DNA of 39,495 bases from Mycolicibacterium vaccae NBRC 14118 = CIP 105934 (lineage in GTDB: Bacteria > Actinomycetota > Actinomycetes > Mycobacteriales > Mycobacteriaceae). Position 1 is the stretch's first letter. Every line of letters starts with the position of its first letter. The notes below the pieces were generated by a model. That model saw only the letters and a program-made list of their open reading frames with translations, was not told the DNA's origin and searched no databases. The stretch is from positions 1-39,495 of the forward strand of contig NZ_BCRS01000035.1 in assembly GCF_001552715.1 (NCBI RefSeq), in the 5' to 3' direction. A program made the translations under genes and the position numbers. Shown here in pieces: positions 9,341 through 16,911 of the stretch.

Positions 9341-10337
9341 GAAGGGCACGATAATTCACCCGGGCGGCGGTGGCGAGGGTAGCGAAGAGACCACCCACAG
9401 CCGCCCAGATCCCCAGTGTCACCAGGGGAGTCGTGGCACCGTGCCCACCGAAGTAGCAGATGCTGCGCAGCAGCGAGACCCCGGAGCCCTGCGGCACCAC
9501 CCCGGTCAGGGTGGAATAGAAGCCCGACAGCAGGGGCCGCCCGACCGGACCGGCCGCCGCGGCGTTGCCGACGATCACCAGGAACAACCCGAGAACGATC
9601 GACGCGACGACACCGAAAGCGGCTGCGATACCGGTGATGGCGCCGCCGACGGCCATCGCATAGAGCCACAGCGCACCGAAGACCTCCCAGGGGTGGCCGG
9701 TCAGCGCACCCAGGACCGGACCTACATAGACGGTGACGGCACCGGCGAGCACCGCGGAGAACGCGGTGAGCGACATCGTGCGCAGGGCCAGGGCCGCCGG
9801 TGTGCCGACGACGCCCATCAGCCGGCCCAGCAGTGCCGCGCCCGCCGACGCACCGATCGAGACGAAGATGACGGCGTAGAACTCGACGGTCCCCGACGGG
9901 TTGCCCGGCGTCGTCGGGGCGACGTCGTCGATCACGGCGGTCAGACCGGCACGTTCGGCGGCGGCCCGGCCGACGCCCTCGGCGGCCGCGGCGACGCTGC
10001 GACCACCCCCGCCGGCGACGTAGACGGTCAGATGTCCGTCGGTGTCGACCGCCAGCGCGGCGTCGGCGGCGCGTTCGGACACCTGTGTCCTCGCGGCGAC
10101 GGCATCACCGACCTCGTTGACCGACAACGCGTTCTGGCTGCGCAGCTCGTCGAGGATCGGCGCCGGCGCGGCGACCGCGACCGTCAGGTGGTGCAGCGTA
10201 GGTTTCGCGAACGCTCCCGCGTAACTGGCGATCATCGCGAGGACGAAGACCGTCAGCGCAGTCAGCGCCAGCACCGTCGTGCGCACCGCCGGGCGGTTGC
10301 GGATACCGGCCGGTTCCGGGGCGTGGTGTCTACCCAT
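9276..10337 (-). CDS. YhgE/ABC-2-like integral membrane protein
   Basis: A 353-aa membrane protein. TM1 is near residues 19-42. A soluble extracytoplasmic region follows (about 45-150), then about six TM segments to residue 330 and a short basic tail. This topology, and the FYSTLTGVVPQGSGVSLLRSICYFGG segment before the last helix, recall YhgE/Pip or ABC-2 permease-like proteins without an ATPase. The ATG at 10337 is supported by AAAGGAC about 8 nt upstream and overlaps the TetR gene by 8 nt. The next gene (TPR) begins inside its 3' end. Function unknown; TetR-controlled export is a reasonable guess. Confidence 0.75.
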   Translation of the reverse strand: MGRHHAPEPAGIRNRPAVRTTVLALTALTVFVLAMIASYAGAFAKPTLHHLTVAVAAPAPILDELRSQNALSVNEVGDAVAARTQVSERAADAALAVDTDGHLTVYVAGGGGRSVAAAAEGVGRAAAERAGLTAVIDDVAPTTPGNPSGTVEFYAVIFVSIGASAGAALLGRLMGVVGTPAALALRTMSLTAFSAVLAGAVTVYVGPVLGALTGHPWEVFGALWLYAMAVGGAITGIAAAFGVVASIVLGLFLVIVGNAAAAGPVGRPLLSGFYSTLTGVVPQGSGVSLLRSICYFGGHGATTPLVTLGIWAAVGGLFATLATAARVNYRALHDRLAGPRGAVLRSRLVPSAD

Positions 10338-10920
10338 CGACGGGTCCTTTCGTAGCGGGGGAGCAGCCCAGTAGCGCGTCGATGGTGGCCAGCGCCGCGC
10401 GCACGCGGGCATGCAGGTCGGTCGGACGCGGCTCCTCCATCCAGGACCGCAGAACTTCCATCAGGCCGCCCACCAGGAACCGGGTCACCGCGTCGGCGGG
10501 CAGCGGAGCAATCGTGTGCAGCACGGCCATGCCCTGGTCGGCGATCTGCCGGCACGGCTCGAGCAGCGCGTCGCGGTAGGTGGCCAGCACATGCTGGTGC
10601 ACAGTGCTGGACGCGACGTTGTGGCACAGCCCCGGATGCCGTGCGGCGAACTCGAAGAGGTCGAGGATGTGCGTGCGGGCGTCGCGGTGGCCGGTGCTGG
10701 TCGCGGCGGCGAACACGTGCGAGAAGGCTGTGGCCACGGCGTCGTCGCGGTCACGGAAGTGCCGGTAGAACACCTGGCGGCTGACCTCGGCCCGCGCCAC
10801 CAGGTCGCCGACGGTGATCCCGTCGACCGGGCGCTCGTTCGCGATGGCCAGCGCCGCGGCACGGAGCCGGGTACGGACCCGCTCGGCCCGGGGGTCGGCG
10901 CTGCGGCCGCGTTCGGTCAT
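10330..10920 (-). CDS. TetR family transcriptional regulator
   Basis: A 196-aa TetR-type repressor. The N-terminal helix-turn-helix is at about residues 30-60 (ITVGDLVARAEVSRQVFYRHF), followed by a helical ligand-binding and dimerisation domain. It is the first gene of a tight minus-strand operon ending in the amylase. ATG 10920 lies 6 nt after a TAGTCT -10 element, predicting a leaderless mRNA. Two perfect palindromes lie just upstream over the expected -35 region, so it probably represses its own operon. The inducer is unknown. Confidence 0.9.
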   Translation of the reverse strand: MTERGRSADPRAERVRTRLRAAALAIANERPVDGITVGDLVARAEVSRQVFYRHFRDRDDAVATAFSHVFAAATSTGHRDARTHILDLFEFAARHPGLCHNVASSTVHQHVLATYRDALLEPCRQIADQGMAVLHTIAPLPADAVTRFLVGGLMEVLRSWMEEPRPTDLHARVRAALATIDALLGCSPATKGPVDG

Positions 10921-10926
10921 CTGGCG

Positions 10927-10932
10927 AGACTA
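10927..10932 (-). promoter_or_regulatory. -10 element TAGTCT of the tetR operon (leaderless)
   Basis: TAGTCT (reading 10932 to 10927) is followed by 6 nt and then ATG 10920. The palindromes at 10948-10978 would cover its -35 region. Confidence 0.5.
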
Positions 10933-10947
10933 GAAGAGTTCATGGAC

Positions 10948-10964
10948 AGTTGTCTACGACAACT
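10948..10964. promoter_or_regulatory. Palindrome 1, probable TetR operator
   Basis: Arms AGTTGTC and GACAACT are perfect complements with a 3-nt spacer (TAC). The site lies 28 bp upstream of the tetR start codon. Confidence 0.55.
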
Positions 10965-10978
10965 TAGGTTATCTAAGT
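10962..10978. promoter_or_regulatory. Palindrome 2, probable TetR operator
   Basis: Arms ACTTAG and CTAAGT are perfect complements with a 5-nt spacer. The site shares 3 bp with palindrome 1, so the two could be one extended operator. Confidence 0.45.
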
Positions 10979-11020
10979 CACCGTCGTCGACGGGGTGTGG
11001 CCCGCGTCCCCGAGCCGGTC

Positions 11021-11026
11021 TACCGT
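11021..11026 (+). promoter_or_regulatory. -10 element TACCGT for leaderless cupin transcript
   Basis: TACCGT is followed by exactly 6 nt and then ATG 11033, the leaderless arrangement seen repeatedly in this window. Confidence 0.45.
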
Positions 11027-11032
11027 GACGTG

Positions 11033-11416
11033 ATGATCCGATGCGTGCGGCTGTGGACCGGCCCCGACCTGGGCTCGCACGTGCAGATCGGGCGCATCGA
11101 CATGACGAAGGGCCGCCACGAGGATCTGGTCTCGGCGGCGATGGGCGCCCAGCGCGTCACCCTCGAGGAGACCGCCACCGGCGGCACGCTGGCCTGGCAC
11201 ACGGCGCCGGTCCGCCAACTCGTGGTCACCCTCGCCGGGACGCTGGTCTTCAGCACCCGGGACGGCGAGGAGTTCACCCTGGGCCCCGGCGACATCCTGC
11301 TCGCCGAGGACACCGTCGGGACCGGACATCAGTGGCGCCTCGAGGGCACCGACCCGTGGCGCCGGATGTATGTGGTGCTTGCCGACGGTGTCGAGGTCCC
11401 GTTCACCGCCGACTGA
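11033..11416 (+). CDS. Cupin-domain protein
   Basis: A 127-aa single-domain beta-barrel protein. Cupin-like features are the RQLVVTLAGTLVFSTRDGEEFTLGPGDILLAED stretch (the G-D-I-L-L-x-E-D portion is motif 1/2-like) and GTGHQWRLEG. The metal-binding histidines of classical cupins are only partly present, so metal binding is uncertain. ATG 11033 is chosen over GTG 10997 because it lies 6 nt after a TACCGT -10 element. It is divergent from the tetR operon. Function unknown. Confidence 0.75.
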   Translation: MIRCVRLWTGPDLGSHVQIGRIDMTKGRHEDLVSAAMGAQRVTLEETATGGTLAWHTAPVRQLVVTLAGTLVFSTRDGEEFTLGPGDILLAEDTVGTGHQWRLEGTDPWRRMYVVLADGVEVPFTAD

Positions 11417-11431
11417 CCCGGCCCCGATCCG

Positions 11432-12871
11432 TCACCGGTTTCCCGGGGCGTCCCCGCCGACGAACCAGTGCCGCAGAAACCGCTCGAGCGCGCCGGCGTC
11501 GGCTCCCGACGCGGCGAGGTAGCCGTCGGGGCGCACCAGCATCCAGCCGTCCGCGCTCCGGCCGCCGCGCGTCGTGACGACCTCGCTCCATCGTCGCGCG
11601 GTCGCGAGTACCGACCCGTCGTCGGTGAACAGCGTCATCGCTGCGAGGTCGAGCTGGTCGTAGAGCCCGTCGACATCCGGCACGCGTTGCCCGGCGCGTC
11701 CGCCGGCAGCCATACCGCGGTACCTCGCGGACAACTGACCGAACATCGCCGCGGCGGCGTCCTGCACCCGCGCGCGGGCCAGTGCGCGCGGCGCCATCCG
11801 CACGCGCAGCGCATGCACCACGGGGTTGGTGGAGTTGAAGACTCGCGTGCCGATCTCGGTGATCCACACCAGCCGGCGCGCTACCGGTAAGCGTTCATCC
11901 GAATACGTCTCCAGCAGAACGGGTTTGGCGCGCCCGTCGAGCACCATCGCCAGCTTCCAGGACAGATTGACCATGTCCTGGATCCCGAGGTTCATGCCCT
12001 GGCCGCCGGCTGGGCTGTGCACGTGGGCGGCGTCCCCGCCGAAGAACACGCGTCCGGCCCGAAGCCTCCGCACGTGCCTGCTGTTGATCCGGAACCGGGA
12101 GCTCCAGTTCTGCGAGTGCAGCCGCACCGGGATGTGCACCACGCGCTCGAACAGTCGCCGCAGGTCCTCCGTCGCGGGTTCGCCGCGGTCCCCGGTGAGT
12201 CCGTCCGGATCGGTGGCCATCATCCGGAACCGCCCGCCGCCCATCGGAAACGTCGCCACGAATCCGTTGCGGCCCAGGAAGATCGACACCTGATCCTCGG
12301 CCAGGTCGCCGTCGATGTGCAGGTCGGCCAGCACGTAGTTGTGGGGGAGTGTGCGCCCGGGGAAACGCAGTCCAGCCGCCCTACGCAGCGTGCTGTGCGG
12401 ACCGTCGGCGGCGATCACATACCGGACACGCACCACCTCCTGCGCGCCTGCGCAGTTCAGCGTCGCCTCGACGGCGTCCGCGCTCTCACGGACGTCGGTG
12501 ACCTCCACACCGCGCTCGACCTTGACCCCCTGGCGCACCAGTTGCTCGGTCAGCAGCCTCTCGGTCTCGGACTGAGCGAGCATCAGGATGAAGTTGAACC
12601 GGCTCGGCATCCGGTGCAGCTCGATGGTGGCCAGGGTGGCGCCTCCCGCATGCAGGGCGGCCCGGTCTGCGCGATTGCCCAGCGCCAGCATCTGCTCACC
12701 GACGCCGCGCACCCGCATGAGCTCGAGCGTGCGGGCCTGCACCGCCAGCGCGCGCGACTCCTGCGACGGATCTTCGGCCAGGTCGACGATCCGCACCGGC
12801 ACCCCGAGCCGGGACAGTTCCAATGCGGCGGTCAGGCCGGTGGGGCCGGCTCCGACGATCAGTACGTCCAT
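11432..12871 (-). CDS. FAD-dependent aromatic-ring monooxygenase (PHBH/PheA-like)
   Basis: A 479-aa class A flavoprotein monooxygenase that probably hydroxylates an aromatic or polycyclic substrate using NAD(P)H and O2. It has GAGPTG at residues 7-12 (FAD Rossmann), the DG motif at D156-G157 (AADGPHS) and the GD motif at G279-D280 (FFGGDAAHVHSPAGGQGMN). The C-terminal thioredoxin-like region is short. ATG 12871 has GAGGAGG about 6 nt upstream. It is transcribed divergently from a TetR gene, with two near-identical operators between them. Rifampicin-type or TetX-type drug inactivation is possible but cannot be told from phenolic catabolism by sequence. Confidence 0.87.
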   Translation of the reverse strand: MDVLIVGAGPTGLTAALELSRLGVPVRIVDLAEDPSQESRALAVQARTLELMRVRGVGEQMLALGNRADRAALHAGGATLATIELHRMPSRFNFILMLAQSETERLLTEQLVRQGVKVERGVEVTDVRESADAVEATLNCAGAQEVVRVRYVIAADGPHSTLRRAAGLRFPGRTLPHNYVLADLHIDGDLAEDQVSIFLGRNGFVATFPMGGGRFRMMATDPDGLTGDRGEPATEDLRRLFERVVHIPVRLHSQNWSSRFRINSRHVRRLRAGRVFFGGDAAHVHSPAGGQGMNLGIQDMVNLSWKLAMVLDGRAKPVLLETYSDERLPVARRLVWITEIGTRVFNSTNPVVHALRVRMAPRALARARVQDAAAAMFGQLSARYRGMAAGGRAGQRVPDVDGLYDQLDLAAMTLFTDDGSVLATARRWSEVVTTRGGRSADGWMLVRPDGYLAASGADAGALERFLRHWFVGGDAPGNR

Positions 12872-12885
12872 GACGGCCTCCTCAA

Positions 12886-12903
12886 GTCAACACCTGGTGA
12901 CTT
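12886..12903. promoter_or_regulatory. Operator copy 1 (GTCAAC-N3-TGGTGACTT)
   Basis: This 18-bp site matches the second copy 43 bp away at 15 of 18 positions, differing only in the three central bases. It lies over the predicted start of the monooxygenase transcript. Confidence 0.65.
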
Positions 12904-12905
12904 GA

Positions 12906-12933
12906 ACCTTAGGCCGCGGCAGATATTTGTCAA
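12906..12933 (-). promoter_or_regulatory. Predicted promoter of the FAD monooxygenase
   Basis: On the minus strand, TTGACA (12933-12928) and TAAGGT (12911-12906) are 16 bp apart. Transcription would begin inside operator copy 1, and the -35 lies in operator copy 2. Confidence 0.5.
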
Positions 12934-12946
12934 CGGTTGGTGACTT
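12929..12946. promoter_or_regulatory. Operator copy 2 (GTCAAC-N3-TGGTGACTT)
   Basis: The second copy overlaps both the monooxygenase -35 element and the first base of the tetR -10 element, so one bound dimer could block both genes. Confidence 0.65.
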
Positions 12947-12951
12947 ATGCT
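12946..12951 (+). promoter_or_regulatory. -10 element TATGCT for leaderless tetR transcript
   Basis: TATGCT is followed by 6 nt and then ATG 12958. This supports that start over an in-frame codon at 12937, which lies within operator copy 2. Confidence 0.6.
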
Positions 12952-12957
12952 CTTCCG

Positions 12958-13521
12958 ATGGCACAGACACGCGCGCGCAACGCCGAGAGCACCCGGGCGG
13001 ACATCCTGGCCGCAGCGCGCCGTCGCTTCGGCGCCGACGGCTACGAACGGACCACGCTGCGCGCCGTCGCGGCCGACGTCGGCGTCGATCCCGCGATGAT
13101 CATCCGGTACTTCGGCACCAAGCAGCAGTTGTTCGCCGCGGCCGCGGAGTTCCAGCTGCACCTGCCCGACCTGCGCGGGCTGGAGCCCGTCGCGATGGCC
13201 GATGCGCTGATGGAGCGGTTCTTCGCGGTCTGGGAGCGCGACACCACCTTCGTCGCATTGCTACGCGCCGCGGCGACGAGCCCCGTCGCGGCCGAGACCA
13301 TGCGCGGCGTGTTCGCGACACAGGTCGCCCCGACGCTGGCCGCCGTCGCGCCCGACAATCCCGCACCCCGGGCCGTGCTCATCGGCTCGCTGGTGCTCGG
13401 GATGGCGACCACCCGCTACGTCCTCGAGGCACCGGCGGCACGTTCGCTGGGCCACGAGGAGCTCATCCGGTGGGCGCGGCCAGTCATCCGCGATCTGCTC
13501 ACCGGGCCACCCCCGGCGTGA
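12958..13521 (+). CDS. TetR family transcriptional regulator
   Basis: A 187-aa TetR repressor with an N-terminal DNA-binding domain (residues about 10-58; TTLRAVAADVGVDPAMIIRYFG is the helix-turn-helix) and a C-terminal helical regulatory domain. It is divergent from the FAD monooxygenase, and a twin operator covers both promoters, so it very probably represses the monooxygenase and itself. The inducer is likely the monooxygenase substrate or a relative (inference). The start is set by the -10 element 6 nt upstream. Confidence 0.9.
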   Translation: MAQTRARNAESTRADILAAARRRFGADGYERTTLRAVAADVGVDPAMIIRYFGTKQQLFAAAAEFQLHLPDLRGLEPVAMADALMERFFAVWERDTTFVALLRAAATSPVAAETMRGVFATQVAPTLAAVAPDNPAPRAVLIGSLVLGMATTRYVLEAPAARSLGHEELIRWARPVIRDLLTGPPPA

Positions 13522-13530
13522 CCCGCAACC

Positions 13531-13544
13531 TGAAACATGTTCTA
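13531..13544. promoter_or_regulatory. KstR-type box TNNAACNNGTTNNA
   Basis: TGAAACATGTTCTA matches the published KstR consensus TnnAACnnGTTnnA at every fixed position. It ends 8 nt before GTG 13553 and overlaps the likely -10 region (TCTAGT, 6 nt from the start). KstR represses cholesterol-catabolism genes in mycobacteria. Binding here is inferred. Confidence 0.6.
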
Positions 13545-13552
13545 GTCGAGGG

Positions 13553-14179
13553 GTGCTGGACTACACCCGGGTCGACGGCCTCAGCGCCGCCGACGTCGAA
13601 CGGCTACGGGCCGTCTACGAACCCCTGACCGAGTCGGTGCGCGAACTGGTCGACGCAGCGATCCGCACCGAGGCCGACGGCGACACCGTCGCGATGGCCA
13701 GAGCCGAGATCGACGCGGCCACCGCACGATTGCGCGCCGCCCAGCGGGACGGTTCCTTCGGGATCCAGTACGGCGCCGACGGCGTCCCCATGCCGTGGGG
13801 GAACGCGGTGATCGGCATCCGCAATCCCAGCGCACCGCCGGTGGTCATCCGCCGGGACCCGGACGGTTCGGTGCGCAGCGACTTCCACCTCGGCGCCGCG
13901 TTCGAGGGACCGCCGGGGCACGTGCACGGCGGGGTGTCGGCCATGATCCTCGACCACGTCCTCGGCGATGCGGCCAGCAAGCCGGGTGCGCACCGGCTGA
14001 CCGGCACCATCACCGTGCGCTACCGGCGGCTGACACCGCTGGGCCGGCTGCGCTGCGAAGCGCGGATCACCCACACCGACGGTTTCAAGACCTACGCGGT
14101 CGGGCACATCGCCGACGCCACCGGTGTGACGGTCGAGGCCGAGGCGGTGTTCATCGAACCGAAGTGGGCACGGGGCTGA
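13553..14179 (+). CDS. Hotdog-fold thioesterase family protein (PaaI-like)
   Basis: A 208-aa protein. The N-terminal part (about 1-65) is helical. The C-terminal part is a hotdog fold recognised by FEGPPGHVHGGVSAMILDHVLGDAA (about 118-142) and GTITVRYRRLTPLG. PaaI-type acyl-CoA thioesterases carry this HGG segment. The KstR-type box just upstream suggests a role in sterol or acyl-CoA metabolism, for example release of CoA from a steroid-derived acyl-CoA (inference). The GTG start is the first codon after the box. Its 3' end overlaps the convergent FUSC gene by 29 nt. Confidence 0.8.
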   Translation: MLDYTRVDGLSAADVERLRAVYEPLTESVRELVDAAIRTEADGDTVAMARAEIDAATARLRAAQRDGSFGIQYGADGVPMPWGNAVIGIRNPSAPPVVIRRDPDGSVRSDFHLGAAFEGPPGHVHGGVSAMILDHVLGDAASKPGAHRLTGTITVRYRRLTPLGRLRCEARITHTDGFKTYAVGHIADATGVTVEAEAVFIEPKWARG

Positions 14180-16160
14180 CGCTGATCGAGGACACCGCGC
14201 GGGTGATCGCGCCGATTTCGGCGACCAGCACCCGGGCCAGGCCCGTGTGGGACCCCTGGCCCGGCACCGCATCCCGCAGCCGTCGCTCGGCGGCGGCCAG
14301 TTCCGTGGCATCCACCGTCCACGGCGACCCGGCCGTCGGCGGATCCCCGCACAGCGCTTGGACGTATTCGTCGACGGCGACCGCGAAGTCGCGGTCGTCG
14401 GTCACCGGGTGGGCCGGCAGGTGGTCTTCGAGCGTGGCGCACGAGCTGGTGACGGTGTTCAGCGCGGTGCGGTAGGACCGCAGCCAGTGCCGCAGTTCGC
14501 GCGATTCCATCCGCATCGCCCCGGACGTCGCCTCGAACGCCGCCCGCGCGCGGAACGCCCGCTGCCAGGCCGTCGTCATCGACTCCCGCGGATGCCCGAC
14601 GTCGTGCACGTAGGCCTTGATGACCGTGGCGGCGTAGTCGAGTTCGGTCTTGAGCAGCTCGCCCGCCCGTTGCGCCAACCGGGTCATCGCGTCGTCGGGC
14701 AGCACCACGTGGGCCACCAAGGCCAGGGCGCCGCCGATCAGGGTGGCCAGCAGCGGGTCGCCGAGTGCGGCGGGCACGTCGGGCCGGCCGCCGTCGACGA
14801 GGAACACCGCGGTGGCCGCCAGGCCCGCCGCCATCGCGACATATCCGGACCCGGACATGACGCAGGCGATGCCGACCGCCACCACGGCGAGCGCGGCCGA
14901 GCCCCCGGCCCCGGGGCTCAGGATCACCAGGACCGTGGACGCCGCGGCGATCCCGACCAGTGCGCCGGCCAGCCTGCCTGCGCAACGGGTATAGGTGTGC
15001 GCGGTCTCCGGACGCAGCACCAGCAGCGCGGCCAACGGGATCCAGACGCCGTACGTCCCGCCGGCGTAACGGTCGATCGCACAGCCCAGCGCGACGACGA
15101 CGGACAACCGCACCGCATGCCGCAGCACCGGAGAGTCTCGTTCGAGGTGGCCGCGGACGGCGTCGCGGACCGACCCCACCGAGGTGCGCAACTCGGGGCG
15201 GCGCACCCGCACCGCGTCCGGGGCCGACGGTACGAAGTCGCCGAGCCGCATCGCCACCGCCTCGTGCAGCAGCGCCGAGAGCCGTTGCACCACCGGCTCC
15301 TCGTCGCCACCGACAGCCGCCGCGACGCTGTCGAAGCGGCCGATGGCCACGTCGGCGCGCACCCGCCCCGACCTGCCGGTGTCGGCGACCGCGGCCAGCG
15401 TGTCCGCAGCCTCATCGAGAGCCAGCGCCAGCGCCTGCGACCTGTCGGGCATCGCCGACACCTCGGTCAGCAGCGCGGCGATCCGCTCGGGCAGCGCATA
15501 CCACCCGCGATAGGACACCGGGCGGCGCTGACGGCCGTTGGCGGTGAACGCATCACGCAACGCGGTCAGCGGTTCGGCGTCCACCGCCCGGTCCCCGTCA
15601 GCGGATCCGCCACCGATCCGGCGGGCGTCGGCGGCCAGCGCCCGGTAGGCGCCGACGAGCGCGTCGCGCTGCCGGCGCCAGCGCAGCGGCGGCCACAACG
15701 AGATGACCCAGATCTGCAGAAGCCCGCCGACGAGAGCCAGGAGCGCCGTGCCGAGCACCGCGCCCGGCCCCGACACGACGGGCGGAACCGCGACCAGGAG
15801 CGCGGCCGACGAGGCCCCGATCAGCCCCGCATTGGCGCCCAGCGACCACAGCATCGACGCACCGAAACACCAGGCGGCCGCGACGACCAGAAAGGCGGGG
15901 GAGAACCCGGACGCCGCCGTGCCCAGCAGCACCGCCGTCGTCGTCAGCCCCGAGACCAGAAGCAGCACCGTGACCCGCCCGCGCGGACGGTCCTGCAGGG
16001 CGGTCACGCAGGCGACGGCCGCGGCGCCGACGGCCGCGGTGACCGATCCCGGCGGCCCCCACAACACCGCCAGCGCGGCCACCACCGCGACGCAGAGCAG
16101 ACTGCGCAGCACCGCGGCGAGGTCCGGCATCGCCGTTCGCAGCACCAGGCCCTTGGTCAC
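14151..16160 (-). CDS. FUSC family membrane protein (aromatic-acid exporter-like)
   Basis: A 669-aa inner-membrane protein of the fusaric acid resistance/AaeB superfamily. It has the usual duplicated arrangement: a TM cluster at about 15-155, a cytoplasmic region at about 160-340, a second TM cluster at about 345-480 ([37 protein letters not shown]) and a second cytoplasmic helical region. Such proteins are thought to export aromatic acids or similar compounds; the substrate here is unknown. GTG 16160 follows CAGAAT by 6 nt. The divergent EthD gene starts only 31 nt away. Confidence 0.83.
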   Translation of the reverse strand: MTKGLVLRTAMPDLAAVLRSLLCVAVVAALAVLWGPPGSVTAAVGAAAVACVTALQDRPRGRVTVLLLVSGLTTTAVLLGTAASGFSPAFLVVAAAWCFGASMLWSLGANAGLIGASSAALLVAVPPVVSGPGAVLGTALLALVGGLLQIWVISLWPPLRWRRQRDALVGAYRALAADARRIGGGSADGDRAVDAEPLTALRDAFTANGRQRRPVSYRGWYALPERIAALLTEVSAMPDRSQALALALDEAADTLAAVADTGRSGRVRADVAIGRFDSVAAAVGGDEEPVVQRLSALLHEAVAMRLGDFVPSAPDAVRVRRPELRTSVGSVRDAVRGHLERDSPVLRHAVRLSVVVALGCAIDRYAGGTYGVWIPLAALLVLRPETAHTYTRCAGRLAGALVGIAAASTVLVILSPGAGGSAALAVVAVGIACVMSGSGYVAMAAGLAATAVFLVDGGRPDVPAALGDPLLATLIGGALALVAHVVLPDDAMTRLAQRAGELLKTELDYAATVIKAYVHDVGHPRESMTTAWQRAFRARAAFEATSGAMRMESRELRHWLRSYRTALNTVTSSCATLEDHLPAHPVTDDRDFAVAVDEYVQALCGDPPTAGSPWTVDATELAAAERRLRDAVPGQGSHTGLARVLVAEIGAITRAVSSISVSPVPTSVR

Positions 16161-16166
16161 CAGTCC

Positions 16167-16185
16167 ATTCTGACCCGGCTATGTT
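16167..16185. promoter_or_regulatory. Back-to-back -10 elements of FUSC and EthD genes
   Basis: On the plus strand, TATGTT (16180-16185) is followed by 6 nt and GTG 16192. On the minus strand, CAGAAT (16172-16167) is followed by 6 nt and GTG 16160. Only 7 bp separate the two -10 elements, so each -35 region must lie across the other promoter and in the opposite gene. Confidence 0.5.
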
Positions 16186-16191
16186 CGCCGG

Positions 16192-16911
16192 GTGGAGAAA
16201 GTCATGATCGCCCTGCGTGGCGCACCCGGCGACGACGCCTGGTGCGCCCGGCTTCGCACCGAAGTCGCCGAGGCACTGCTGGACACGGGCGTGCCGGGAC
16301 TGACCGTTCATGTCCGCGACGCCCCTGTGCGGGACTCGCTGATGACCCTGACCACGCTGGATCCGCCGGTGCTGGCGTTCGTCACCCTCTGGACCGAGCA
16401 ATACTACGGAGACCAGATCCGCACTGCGACAGAGCTGTTGAGCGAGCACTGCGCACAGATCGCCGCCTACCTGGTCACCGAGTCGGTGCCCCTCAAGGCG
16501 CCTACCACCGAACCAGGGGCGCGCACACCGGGTTTCGCCAACATCGCGCTGCTGCGCCGGCCGGCCGGCCTGACCGAGGCGACGTGGTTGCGCCGTTGGC
16601 ACCACGACCACACCAGGGTCGCCATCGACACCCAGTCGACGTTCGGCTACACGCAGAACACCGTGGTGCGGGCCTTGACCGAGGATGCGCCTGCGGTCGA
16701 CGGGATCGTCGAGGAACTGTTCCCGATCGAGGCGACCTCGGATCTGCACGCGTTCTTCGGCGCCGCCGACGACGCCGAGCTCGGCGACCGGATGTCCCGG
16801 ATGGTGGCCAGCACCAAGGCGTTCGGCGCCGACCAGAACATCGACACGGTACCGACGAGTCGCTACGTATGGCGTGATCCGTTCGCCGGTCCGGATAGGC
16901 TGCCGGCGTGA
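16192..16911 (+). CDS. EthD-domain protein
   Basis: A 239-aa cytoplasmic protein. The segment ALLRRPAGLTEATWLRRWHHDHT (about 121-143) is typical of EthD/dimeric alpha-beta barrel proteins, and the N-terminal half may be a second, more diverged copy. EthD was first met beside an ether-degrading P450; the biochemical role of most homologues is unclear. The GTG start lies 6 nt after TATGTT. It overlaps the enoyl-CoA hydratase start by 4 nt (GTGA), so the two are probably co-translated and work on the same acyl or cyclic substrate (inference). Confidence 0.78.
   Translation: MEKVMIALRGAPGDDAWCARLRTEVAEALLDTGVPGLTVHVRDAPVRDSLMTLTTLDPPVLAFVTLWTEQYYGDQIRTATELLSEHCAQIAAYLVTESVPLKAPTTEPGARTPGFANIALLRRPAGLTEATWLRRWHHDHTRVAIDTQSTFGYTQNTVVRALTEDAPAVDGIVEELFPIEATSDLHAFFGAADDAELGDRMSRMVASTKAFGADQNIDTVPTSRYVWRDPFAGPDRLPA

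Noticed and set aside
7322..9382. 686-codon plus-strand frame opposite the TPR gene
   Set aside because: The product lacks hydrophobic-core periodicity, while the minus-strand TPR protein has clear repeats.
13531..13544. Possible KstR2 site instead of KstR
   Set aside because: The KstR2 consensus AnCAAGnnCTTGnT does not fit, whereas the KstR consensus fits at every fixed base.
14247..16877. 876-codon plus-strand frame opposite the FUSC gene
   Set aside because: It is an antisense shadow rich in Arg, Gly, His and Pro, and it also runs through the real EthD gene in another frame.
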